Below are positions 1 to 5,627 of a stretch of DNA of 5,720 bases, one piece after another. The translations under genes were made by a program, and so were the position numbers. Origin of the DNA: Bacillus sp. (in: firmicutes) (GTDB lineage Bacteria; Bacillota; Bacilli; Bacillales; Cytobacillaceae); contig DMSR01000136.1 of the NCBI GenBank assembly GCA_003457145.1, positions 1 through 5,720 of the forward strand, in the 5' to 3' direction. Below the pieces are notes generated by a model, which was not told the origin of the DNA, did no database searches, and worked only from the letters and a program-made list of their open reading frames with translations. How positions within the stretch are numbered: position 1 is the first letter of the stretch; every line of letters begins with the position of its first letter.

Positions 1-1
1 C

Positions 2-928
2 GGACATGGGATTGCTCTATCAGGTGATTTTGTCATCCAGGCTGCACCAAAATTAACTGCGGATGCAGCAGGCCTTCCTGTCAGTTCTGTCGTTCAGGCC
101 AGCATCCCACTTGTTATCGTGATGGGTGCAGTAACAACCATTACTGCATTTTATCTATTAAAAAGAGATATGAAAAGTGGAAAGCTAAAGAATGATAGCC
201 CAATAGAAACGCAGATAAAAAAGACAGAGGAATTGACATTGTTATCAACAGGAGCAAAACGTTTTTTCGCCTTGTTGATACCAACCCTGTTCGCTGCAGA
301 CGTAGCAGCCATGTATACCTTCGATTTACAAGGCGGGGATGCGACAGCACTGGTTGGCGGTACATCTATCTTTATTCTTCTCCTTATTTCACTTGTCGCT
401 CATAAAAATAAAGGATTAGAAAAAACAACCAGTTATCTCATCGAGGGATTCCAATTTGGTTTCAAAGTTTTTGGTCCCGTCATTCCGATTGCTGCCTTCT
501 TCTATCTTGGGGATTCTGGGTTCAACCAGATTATTGGTGAATTTCTCCCCAAATCCTCGCAAGGAATTGTCAATGACTTAGGGGTCGCTTTAGCATCGGT
601 AGTTCCATTAACTGCTGAGGTTGGCGCTGTTACACTGACAGCGGTTGGTGCGATTACTGGACTCGATGGATCAGGGTTTTCTGGAATCTCCCTTGCAGGT
701 TCAGTCGCAGCAATCTTCGCAAAAGCAATTGGCGCTGGTGCCGCTACCTTGACTGCCCTAGGTCAAATCGCAGCCATATGGGTTGGCGGTGGTACCCTCG
801 TACCATGGGCATTGATCCCTGCTGCGGCGATCTGTAATGTCGATCCATTTGAATTAGCAAGAAGGAATTTACTTCCTGTCACGATTGGCCTAGTTGTTAC
901 CACGATCGTAGCGATGTTCTTAATTTAA
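2..928 (+). CDS. yhfA: Polytopic membrane transporter, YhfA-like (3' part; start lies left of the window)
   Basis: The reading frame is open from base 2 to a TAA at 926-928, giving 308 visible residues. GTG/ATG codons at 119 and 122 lie inside the frame with no Shine-Dalgarno site, so they are not the start. The protein is strongly hydrophobic. I count about seven or eight membrane segments, near visible residues 31-53, 87-106, 115-133, 150-169, 190-220, 229-251, 255-275 and 288-308, with a charged loop at 54-86. Small-residue-rich stretches (GHGIALSGD at the left edge; GAGAATLTALGQ and WVGGGTLVPW near the end) suit a secondary ion-coupled transporter. The yhfA name rests on position next to yhaA and ecsABC, as in B. 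subtilis, plus the membrane character. The substrate is unknown and I see no motif that fixes the family. Inner-membrane location is an inference from the segments. Confidence 0.7.
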   Translation, partial: GHGIALSGDFVIQAAPKLTADAAGLPVSSVVQASIPLVIVMGAVTTITAFYLLKRDMKSGKLKNDSPIETQIKKTEELTLLSTGAKRFFALLIPTLFAADVAAMYTFDLQGGDATALVGGTSIFILLLISLVAHKNKGLEKTTSYLIEGFQFGFKVFGPVIPIAAFFYLGDSGFNQIIGEFLPKSSQGIVNDLGVALASVVPLTAEVGAVTLTAVGAITGLDGSGFSGISLAGSVAAIFAKAIGAGAATLTALGQIAAIWVGGGTLVPWALIPAAAICNVDPFELARRNLLPVTIGLVVTTIVAMFLI

Positions 929-932
929 GAAT

Positions 933-965
933 CCTGTCAAAAATCTCACGACACTTGAGAACAGG
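933..965 (+). other. Interrupted hairpin directly after the transporter stop codon
   Basis: CCTGT (933-937) and TCTCA (944-948) pair with TGAGA (956-960) and ACAGG (961-965). This gives a 5+5 bp stem with a 6-base bulge on the left arm and a 7-base loop. It starts four bases after the transporter stop codon. No T-run follows, so it is not a standard intrinsic terminator; it could protect the mRNA 3' end or be chance. Confidence 0.3.
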
Positions 966-1139
966 GCAGAAATTCATGATTTATCGCAAAGCAAATTAAA
1001 GGATGTTTGCTTATGGACCGTTACTTTTCGAATAAGTATAAATGCTAAATACTACTTGGAGTCGAATTCTTTTCGATATGTTCCTAAACCATAAAATGTC
1101 TTTAAATTGGTAACGAAAAGAGCCTTTTTAAAAAAACAC

Positions 1140-1165
1140 TGGAGTTTCTGATTTCTCCAACTCCA
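1140..1165 (+). other. Stem-loop just upstream of the intrinsic terminator
   Basis: TGGAGTT (1140-1146) pairs perfectly with AACTCCA (1159-1165) around a 12-base loop. Only a weak T-rich run (TTTATATAT) follows. Ten bases later comes a better terminator, so this may be a weak first terminator or a helper of the second. Confidence 0.35.
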
Positions 1166-1174
1166 TTTATATAT

Positions 1175-1201
1175 GAAGCTTCCAAAAGGGAGCTTCTTTT
1201 T
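1175..1201 (+). terminator. Rho-independent terminator upstream of yhaA
   Basis: The arms GAAGCTTCC (1175-1183) and GGGAGCTTC (1188-1196) form a 9-bp stem with one G-T wobble and an AAAA tetraloop. TTTTT follows at 1197-1201 and more T-rich sequence comes after. It should end transcription arriving from the transporter side, about 250 bases past its stop codon, and so separate it from yhaA. Confidence 0.75.
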
Positions 1202-1219
1202 GCTGCCTTTCTTTTATGA

Positions 1220-1258
1220 TTATAAATATGAATGCGTAAATGTTATAATTATTATAAT
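1220..1258 (+). promoter_or_regulatory. Putative sigma-A promoter region of yhaA
   Basis: TGTTATAAT at 1241-1249 is a perfect extended -10 element (TGnTATAAT). A second TATAAT lies at 1253-1258, nine bases further on. The best -35 match is poor (TTATAA, 1220-1225, 18-base spacing), but an extended -10 can compensate. It lies just after the terminator and 24-42 bases before the ribosome site and start, which is the right place. The assignment is by consensus only. Confidence 0.55.
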
Positions 1259-1275
1259 TTTTAAAATTTAACCTT

Positions 1276-1293
1276 GAGGAGATGAAGGAATTG
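1276..1293 (+). promoter_or_regulatory. Ribosome binding site that decides the yhaA start
   Basis: GAGGAG at 1276-1281 directly abuts the ATG at 1282, which leaves no spacer for that ATG. The same site stands nine bases before the in-frame TTG at 1291, a normal spacing in Bacillus. TTG at 1291 is therefore the likely start. Confidence 0.6.
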
Positions 1294-2499
1294 CAGGATC
1301 AGCTTTTTAACAAAATAGAGAAGCTTTATCCCGAAATGGTGGAAATCCGCCGTTATATGCATCAGCACCCAGAATTGTCATTCCAGGAAGTGAATACAGC
1401 AAAGTTCATCCACTCTTATTACGAAAAGCTCGGAATTGAAGTCAGGGGAAATGTCGGCGGAAACGGTGTAGTTGCAAAAATACATGGTACTAAGCCCGGG
1501 AAAACCATCGCACTGAGAGCCGATTTTGATGCCCTGCCTATTCATGACGAGAAAGAGGTCCCTTATAAGTCACTCGTTCCAGGCGTGATGCACGCGTGTG
1601 GTCATGATGGACATACAGCAGCTTTATTAGTGCTGGCGAAAGTTCTGCATGAGGCAAGGGATAGCCTCCACGGAACATTTGTGATGATTCACCAGCATGC
1701 CGAGGAATATGCGCCAGGGGGAGCAATCTCAATGATTAAAGACGGCTGCCTAGAGGGTGTGGATGCCATCTTCGGAACCCACTTATGGGCTACAGAGCCA
1801 ACAGGAACCATCCAATACCGGATCGGCCCAATCATGGCTGCCGCAGATCGTTTTGAAATTGCCATTCAAGGCAAGGGCGGTCATGGTGCCCAACCACATA
1901 AAACGAAAGATGCGATTGTCGCAGGCTCGCAGCTCGTGACAAACCTCCAGCAAATCGTGAGCAGGCGTGTAAACCCTATTGATTCTGCAGTTGTAACAGT
2001 CGGCTCTTTCGTAGCAGACAACGCCTTTAATGTAATTGCTGACAAAGCAAAACTGATTGGCACAGTCAGGACTTTTAATGACAATACAAGAGAGTTCATC
2101 GTCGGTGAAATTGAAAAAATCACCAACGGGACTTGCCTCTCTTTGGATTGCTCCTATGAATATCAGTATGACAGGGGCTACCCTGCAGTCGTAAATCATG
2201 CAGCAGAGACAGAGTACCTTATCGATTGCGCTTCCAAGGTACCAGAAGTTAAGAGGATCGAAGAGACTGAGCCTCAAATGGGCGGCGAGGACTTTGCTTA
2301 TTATCTGCAGCATGTAAAAGGAACCTTCTTCTTCACAGGGGCAAAGCCGCAATCAGAAGAGTCCTATCCCCATCACCATCCGAAATTTGATTTTGACGAA
2401 AAAGCGATGCTGATTGCAGCCAAGACTCTTTGCTCAGCAGCTATCCATTATCAAAATCGCGAACAATCAAACAAAGAAGCCCATGAAACCCTGGCATAA
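1291..2499 (+). CDS. yhaA: M20-family metal-dependent amidohydrolase (YhaA-like)
   Basis: This is a probable cytoplasmic zinc or manganese hydrolase that removes acyl groups from N-acyl amino acids or related amides (hippurate hydrolase/aminoacylase-like, EC 3.5.1.-). Counting from the ATG at 1282 (405 aa), the expected metal and catalytic residues are all present: C106 and H108 in HACGHDGH, E141-E142 in HAEE, H167 in GTHLW, and H365 in HHHP. Also present are RADFDALP (79-86), GGHGAQPH (199-206, dimerisation-domain region) and GGEDFAYY (334-341). Length and domain order (catalytic, lid/dimerisation, catalytic) match full-length M20D enzymes. I prefer the TTG start at 1291 (402 aa) because the ribosome site is misplaced for the ATG. 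The gene has its own promoter region and faces ecsC. The yhaA symbol rests on family plus synteny with ecsABC in B. subtilis; the true substrate is not known. The stop codon lies at the edge of a repeat element. Confidence 0.88.
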   Translation: MQDQLFNKIEKLYPEMVEIRRYMHQHPELSFQEVNTAKFIHSYYEKLGIEVRGNVGGNGVVAKIHGTKPGKTIALRADFDALPIHDEKEVPYKSLVPGVMHACGHDGHTAALLVLAKVLHEARDSLHGTFVMIHQHAEEYAPGGAISMIKDGCLEGVDAIFGTHLWATEPTGTIQYRIGPIMAAADRFEIAIQGKGGHGAQPHKTKDAIVAGSQLVTNLQQIVSRRVNPIDSAVVTVGSFVADNAFNVIADKAKLIGTVRTFNDNTREFIVGEIEKITNGTCLSLDCSYEYQYDRGYPAVVNHAAETEYLIDCASKVPEVKRIEETEPQMGGEDFAYYLQHVKGTFFFTGAKPQSEESYPHHHPKFDFDEKAMLIAAKTLCSAAIHYQNREQSNKEAHETLA

Positions 2500-2677
2500 G
2501 AAAAGCGCAAGCGCCTTGGTCAGCCCCGACAAGCGCTGGCCGACTAAGACCGCCACGTCCTGTGGCAACGTCGGCACTAGGACATCGTGTCCTTCGAAGG
2601 GCCGACCAGTGAAGTCGTTCTTTGACTTCATTGGGCGGACCGAAGCGACTCGAGGGGCTAGGCGCTGAAGCTAGACA
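2496..2677 (+). repeat. Folded intergenic repeat element (Bacillaceae-type palindromic repeat)
   Basis: This GC-rich, non-coding ~180-base unit has closely nested complementarity. The outer stem is AGCGCCT (2510-2516) with AGGCGCT (2660-2666), stacked after a 5-base bulge on AGCCCC (2522-2527) with GGGGCT (2654-2659). Inside are arms GCCGAC/GTCGGC (2539-2544/2570-2575) enclosing GCCAC/GTGGC (2552-2556/2562-2566), AGGACA/TGTCCT (2579-2584/2588-2593), the palindrome CCTTCGAAGG (2591-2600), and an 11-bp arm 2606-2616/2624-2634 with one wobble. It resembles a high-copy intergenic repeat I recall from Bacillus-group genomes with the same ends (AAGCGCCTTGGTCAGCCCC ... GGGGCTAGGCGCT); I cannot name the family with certainty. 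It has no transposase and may move in trans, like a MITE. It may also act as a 3' structure for the yhaA mRNA, which otherwise lacks a clear terminator. Confidence 0.7.
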
Positions 2678-2713
2678 GTATTCAAAGTACAAAAAGTTAT
2701 ACTTTATTATCTT

Positions 2714-2740
2714 ATAAGAAAAGCGCAAGCGCCTTGGTCA
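2714..2740 (+). repeat. Truncated second copy of the repeat's left end
   Basis: These 27 bases are identical to 2496-2522 and in the same orientation, running from ATAAGAAAAGCGC to CCTTGGTCA. Right after that the sequence departs from the element and enters the T-tract side of the ecsC terminator. The two copies start 218 bases apart. It looks like a remnant of a second element, or a partial duplication of the left end. Confidence 0.75.
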
Positions 2741-2743
2741 ATC

Positions 2744-2785
2744 AAAAATATAAAACACCCCTGCAATTCAAATTTGCGGGGGTGT
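2744..2785 (-). terminator. Rho-independent terminator of ecsC, overlapping its stop codon
   Basis: On the - strand, bases 2785-2774 and 2766-2755 form a 12-bp stem with one wobble and a 7-base loop (2773-2767). A T-rich tail (TTTATATTTTT, 2754-2744) follows. The ecsC stop codon (TGA, complement of 2768-2770) sits in the loop and the upstream arm encodes the last residues, TPPQ. On the + strand no good T-run follows (CTTCAATATT), so it should act mainly on ecsC transcripts. Confidence 0.85.
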
Positions 2786-3490
2786 CTTCAATATTCTCAA
2801 TCTGTATGCATTCATGGCGGTTTCACCAAGCTGGTCGAGAAGATTGTAATTAGCATAAGCCCCTACCACAGCTCCAATACCGGGCACTAATTGCAGCATC
2901 TTCATGAAGTCAATATAATCTCGGTATTCCTGCTGGAACTCCTGCCAGTCTACTTCAAGTAGCTTTTCCTTTCTTTCTTCCCAGTTTTCAATCAATTCCA
3001 AAGTGTCCTTCCGCTTTTCATCGCTGGAAAAAGCAAGCTGGAATATATAGAGAATGAACAGTCTTTCCTCATACCTAGAGGGATCAAAGCCATAGACAGA
3101 TGCTGCATCAAATAAAAATCTCATCTTAATTGATAGTAACAGTGGGAAGTCAGCCATTCCAAGCAAAATCCCTCCTGCTCCTGTTCCTGCACCTTCAACG
3201 ACCGCCGCTTTTCTAAAGGCAGCAAGCTTCTTTTTAAGCATCTGATCCTTTCCCTGAAGCGTAAGCTCAGAGCCCTGATCCTTCCTTGTGGTAATAGTCG
3301 AACCTGCGAGCGTTGCTTTAACCATATTTTTAATGCTCTCTGTGAGAATTTGATGGATCTTTTCCGGAATCAGCTGATTCACTTTTGTTTGTGCTTTCTT
3401 AGATGCACGGGCAAACATTCCCGAGCGCTTTTTCAATTTCCGCTGCCATTCCCTAATCTCTTCGTAAACCTTGAGCTCATACTCATTCAT
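2768..3490 (-). CDS. ecsC: EcsC family protein
   Basis: This 240-residue protein is close to the length of B. subtilis EcsC and follows ecsA-ecsB in the same order. Recognisable conserved parts are a glycine-rich hydrophobic segment (GAGTGAGGILLGMADFPLLL, 100-119) running into MRFLFDAASVYGFD (123-136), ERLFILYIFQLAFSS (142-156), and a C-terminal block LQLVPGIGAVVGAYANY (199-215) then LGETAMNAYRLR (221-232). The N-terminal ~55 residues are highly charged and probably helical. There is no signal peptide; two hydrophobic stretches (about 99-120 and 199-216) may touch the membrane. The ATG is preceded by AAGGGGGG (3497-3504) with a 6-base spacer. The biochemical role is unknown: EcsC is named for its place in the ecs cluster and is not a transporter subunit by sequence. 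A terminator-like hairpin upstream suggests it is not simply co-transcribed with ecsAB. Confidence 0.9.
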   Translation of the reverse strand: MNEYELKVYEEIREWQRKLKKRSGMFARASKKAQTKVNQLIPEKIHQILTESIKNMVKATLAGSTITTRKDQGSELTLQGKDQMLKKKLAAFRKAAVVEGAGTGAGGILLGMADFPLLLSIKMRFLFDAASVYGFDPSRYEERLFILYIFQLAFSSDEKRKDTLELIENWEERKEKLLEVDWQEFQQEYRDYIDFMKMLQLVPGIGAVVGAYANYNLLDQLGETAMNAYRLRILKTPPQI

Positions 3491-3504
3491 GTTTATCCCC
3501 CCTT
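3491..3504 (-). promoter_or_regulatory. Strong ribosome binding site of ecsC
   Basis: On the - strand AAGGGGGG (3504-3497) lies six bases before the ATG (3490-3488). It is a strong, well-placed site that confirms the start. No convincing sigma-A promoter is visible between the upstream hairpin and this site; TATTAT (3580-3575) is the best -10-like sequence but lacks a good -35. Confidence 0.65.
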
Positions 3505-3587
3505 ATTGACACGAATACGGCCTTCCCCAAAAAGTTGTATTACTAAAATAGTGAAAAATGCAGAACAATCGTCTATAATACTCCTGT

Positions 3588-3636
3588 AAAAAAATCCCTT
3601 CCACAAAAATGCGAACGCAATTCATGAAAAGGATTT
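3588..3636 (-). terminator. Terminator-like hairpin between ecsB and ecsC
   Basis: Read on the - strand, AAATCCTTTTCA (3636-3625) pairs over 12 bp (two G-T wobbles) with TGGAAGGGATTT (3603-3592). The 21-base loop holds its own short TGCG/CGCA stem. A run of seven Ts (3594-3588) overlaps the end of the stem. It lies 84 bases past the ecsB stop, inside the 230-base ecsB-ecsC gap. The stem is AT-rich at its base and the loop long, so termination may be partial. Confidence 0.6.
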
Positions 3637-3720
3637 CCCTATATTTTCTCTGCAAAAGAGCAATATAAGCCATTGCTTTTCCCAGGAGCCAAACATTCAA
3701 CGATTCAAATAAAGCGATAA

Positions 3721-4932
3721 TTACTGTTTAAGCGTCCTCTGGCTGTAAAAATAGACAAAGAATACGGAAAAGGCAGTGCCTGCCGCCAGTAAGACAAAAC
3801 CTAACAGCCATTCTTCCTTAATCAGGACGATTGCAGCAAATACGGAGGACTGGAAGACCAATATGATTGCCATCAGGTTTGTAAATGAATGCTTTCGTAT
3901 TTTTTCCGGAACTGGATACAAGTCGATCCAAAGTTTGTTTTGGTGATGATTCCACAAAGGGAGGAGTTGAAACCCAGTTAAGTAAATAAATAAAATTGCA
4001 ATCAATATTTGGCCCGGGCCGTATGTAAAAAAGTATAATGCCGCTCCGCCAATAACGGTCAGCCGAATAAGCAAACCGAAGTAATCTCCAGATCTAATAA
4101 AGGTTCTTAGATAGAGATGACTATAGGTTAACTCATGCCGATAAGGAAGCAGATTAACCAGCCAGTCAAGCCAAATCCTTCGTTTTGTCCGATCCCTCAA
4201 CTTAGGGACATCCGTAAATAAATTTGCAATACGGTAAAACGAATTCATCCGCCTTTCCTCCTCTTCAATCAACTGCTCCCACTTCAAGCCCTTGGTTTTT
4301 GTTTGTTTATTAAAATAAAAAACGAGCAAAACCAGTGCTATTGCCGGGACAGCCATGAAAATAAGGTGTGCGTCTGAAAAAAGGAAGTATATCAGTACAG
4401 CATTTATACTGTATCGGACAGTGCTATCCGATACTTTCATGCTAGTTTCTATATTATGCTGTACCTTCCAGCGAATAATTAAATTAATCCATTTCATCAA
4501 TATGAGCACAAATAACAAAATGAAAAATGACTTAAAGTCTGCTCCATTCACTTTCACGTGCATCGGCATCAGAACTGCAAGGATGAGGAGCAAAAGATAG
4601 GACTGCAAAGCAAGGCTGAAAATAACCGACTTTCTGAAATATATTGACAATTTTGTTTCAAGAGGCAACAGAAAAATTTTATCTGCTTCGGTCAAGAAGG
4701 TTTGAACCGGGCTGTAGGTGACTACAGCTGCAAGCAAAAATGCGATGATCCATGCAGCTGGAAAATCCGGCTCCAGAGTCTTAACCCATTCCTGATAATA
4801 AAAAGCAGCTGAACCAATCAGGAAAAGGAGTACGATTACTAAATGCCCATTAAATATGTAGCGTAAATAACTTCCTGTTTCTTTGGCGAATGCTCCAAAT
4901 CGTTCTTTCCATAAAGTCTGCGGATCAAACAT
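3721..4932 (-). CDS. ecsB: ABC transporter membrane permease EcsB
   Basis: This 403-residue integral membrane protein is the transmembrane partner of EcsA; B. subtilis EcsB is of about the same length. I see about ten hydrophobic segments, near residues 28-46, 58-76, 103-124, 134-153, 173-187, 188-207, 284-302, 307-326, 351-371 and 376-396. A charged cytoplasmic-looking region (208-283, with EEEERR at 223-228) lies in the middle. TEADKIFLLPLE (81-92), just after the second segment, is typical of this permease family as I recall it. The start overlaps the end of ecsA by 8 nt (ATGTTTGA) and is preceded by AAAGGAAG with good spacing, indicating translational coupling and 1:1-type expression. In B. 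subtilis loss of Ecs causes broad defects in secretion, competence and biofilm formation, and Ecs is linked to RasP; related EcsAB/PptAB systems export peptides. The substrate here cannot be read from the sequence. Confidence 0.92.
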   Translation of the reverse strand: MFDPQTLWKERFGAFAKETGSYLRYIFNGHLVIVLLFLIGSAAFYYQEWVKTLEPDFPAAWIIAFLLAAVVTYSPVQTFLTEADKIFLLPLETKLSIYFRKSVIFSLALQSYLLLLILAVLMPMHVKVNGADFKSFFILLFVLILMKWINLIIRWKVQHNIETSMKVSDSTVRYSINAVLIYFLFSDAHLIFMAVPAIALVLLVFYFNKQTKTKGLKWEQLIEEEERRMNSFYRIANLFTDVPKLRDRTKRRIWLDWLVNLLPYRHELTYSHLYLRTFIRSGDYFGLLIRLTVIGGAALYFFTYGPGQILIAILFIYLTGFQLLPLWNHHQNKLWIDLYPVPEKIRKHSFTNLMAIILVFQSSVFAAIVLIKEEWLLGFVLLAAGTAFSVFFVYFYSQRTLKQ

Positions 4933-4946
4933 AGTCTTCTTCCTTT
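4925..4946 (-). promoter_or_regulatory. ecsA/ecsB overlap with the ecsB ribosome binding site
   Basis: On the - strand AAGGA (4945-4941, within AAAGGAAG) lies eight bases before the ecsB ATG (4932-4930), inside the ecsA coding sequence. The ecsA TGA (4927-4925) falls within the first codons of ecsB. This arrangement favours coupled translation of the ATPase and permease. Confidence 0.7.
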
Positions 4947-5626
4947 GTCAGCTGGATATACAAGTCATCCAGTGTGGCACCTGGCATGTTGAATTGGACC
5001 CTAAGCTCGTTAAGTGTACCCATTGCCCTAATTTCCCCATTATGTAAAATAACAAATCGGTCACAGTATCTTTCAGCAGTGGCCAGGATATGGGTTGACA
5101 TCAAAATGCCCGCTCCACTTTCTTTCATTTTATCCATTAAATCCAGCAAGGATTGGATTCCAAGTGGATCCAGCCCAACGAAAGGTTCATCGACAATATA
5201 TAGGGATGGCTGGACAAGGAATGCACACATAATCATCACCTTTTGTTTCATCCCTTTTGAAAAATGAGCAGGAAACCACTTTAAACGTTTGCTCATCCTG
5301 AATTCTTTCAGCAATACTTCAATTCGCTGATCATATTCTTTTTCATCAAGACCGTAAGCCATTGCAGTCAGCCTCAGGTGCTCTTCAAGCGTCAATTCAT
5401 CGTAAAGGATGGGTGTTTCAGGAACAAACGTGAACTGTTTTCTGTACTGTTCCCTGTCTTCTATGAATGTCTTCCCGTTTATTTTGATGTTGCCTTTATG
5501 CGGTTCCATCAGTCCGATGACATGCTTGATCGTGGTACTTTTTCCAGCACCGTTCAATCCAATCAATCCAACTATTTCCTTTGGATTGACTTCAAAAGTT
5601 ACATTTTTCAAAACCGGATTTCTTGT
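4925..5626 (-). CDS. ecsA: ABC transporter ATP-binding protein EcsA (N-terminus missing)
   Basis: This is the ATPase subunit that powers the EcsAB transporter at the cytoplasmic membrane face. In the open frame running from an ATG at 5677 (250 aa), Walker A is GLNGAGKST (40-48), the signature is FSKGMKQK (139-146, in place of LSGGQ), Walker B is LYIVDEP (159-165), the D-loop GLDP (168-171) and the switch histidine H196 in STHI. The usual Q-loop glutamine is a glutamate (VPETP, E87). Real EcsA sequence begins only at about residue 18 (TRNPVLKNV). The preceding 17 codons, rich in Cys/Trp/Ser/Thr, are an out-of-frame reading of the joined pcm fragment. From memory, B. subtilis EcsA has about 13 residues (Met, then a strand ending GGY) before TRNP. 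So 233 native residues are present, and the true start and promoter are absent. I am very sure of the identity; the broken N-terminus is probably an artefact. Confidence 0.92.
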   Translation of the reverse strand, partial: TRNPVLKNVTFEVNPKEIVGLIGLNGAGKSTTIKHVIGLMEPHKGNIKINGKTFIEDREQYRKQFTFVPETPILYDELTLEEHLRLTAMAYGLDEKEYDQRIEVLLKEFRMSKRLKWFPAHFSKGMKQKVMIMCAFLVQPSLYIVDEPFVGLDPLGIQSLLDLMDKMKESGAGILMSTHILATAERYCDRFVILHNGEIRAMGTLNELRVQFNMPGATLDDLYIQLTKEEDYV

Positions 5627-5627
5627 C
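5624..5627. other. Chimeric junction between ecsA and a foreign pcm fragment
   Basis: Going leftwards on the - strand, Pcm codons (CGC CGT GAA GAC) run up to 5625, and EcsA codons (ACA AGA AAT CCG) start at 5626 in another frame. The two share only the bases AC, so the exact join is ambiguous by a couple of bases. Composition changes at the same point. No inverted repeat, insertion sequence end or attachment site is visible there. Confidence 0.8.

Larger units (their letters stand above)
929..1281. other. Intergenic region between the transporter and the amidohydrolase
   Basis: This 353-base AT-rich stretch holds no gene I can support. In order it contains an interrupted hairpin just after the upstream stop, about 170 bases (966-1139) with no clear feature, two hairpins at 1140-1201 (the second a good intrinsic terminator), and an AT-rich promoter region for the downstream gene at about 1220-1260. 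TCTTTTCG (1068-1075) and CGAAAAGA (1114-1121) form a widely spaced 8-base inverted pair of doubtful meaning. Confidence 0.6.

Noticed and set aside
1042..1113. 23-codon ATG frame in the intergenic region before yhaA
   Set aside because: There is no Shine-Dalgarno site before it, and such short frames are expected by chance.
1783..2352. 189-codon open frame on the - strand inside yhaA
   Set aside because: It is a shadow of the well-supported M20 hydrolase on the + strand; its Cys-rich product matches no family I know.
2414..2668. Open frames on both strands across the repeat element (84 codons on +, 95 on -)
   Set aside because: They overlap the end of yhaA and read through the palindromic arms; Arg/Ser/Pro-rich products are typical of GC-rich non-coding repeat DNA.
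2496..2740. CRISPR array
   Set aside because: There are only two copies of the 27-mer, about 190 bases apart, and the first belongs to a larger folded element. There is no regular spacing and no cas gene.
3574..3579. TATAAT on the + strand in the ecsB-ecsC gap
   Set aside because: There is no -35 at the right distance and no downstream + strand gene; it is AT-rich chance.
3503..3700. 65-codon open frame on the - strand between ecsB and ecsC
   Set aside because: It runs through the terminator-like hairpin, has no convincing ribosome site and its composition looks non-coding.
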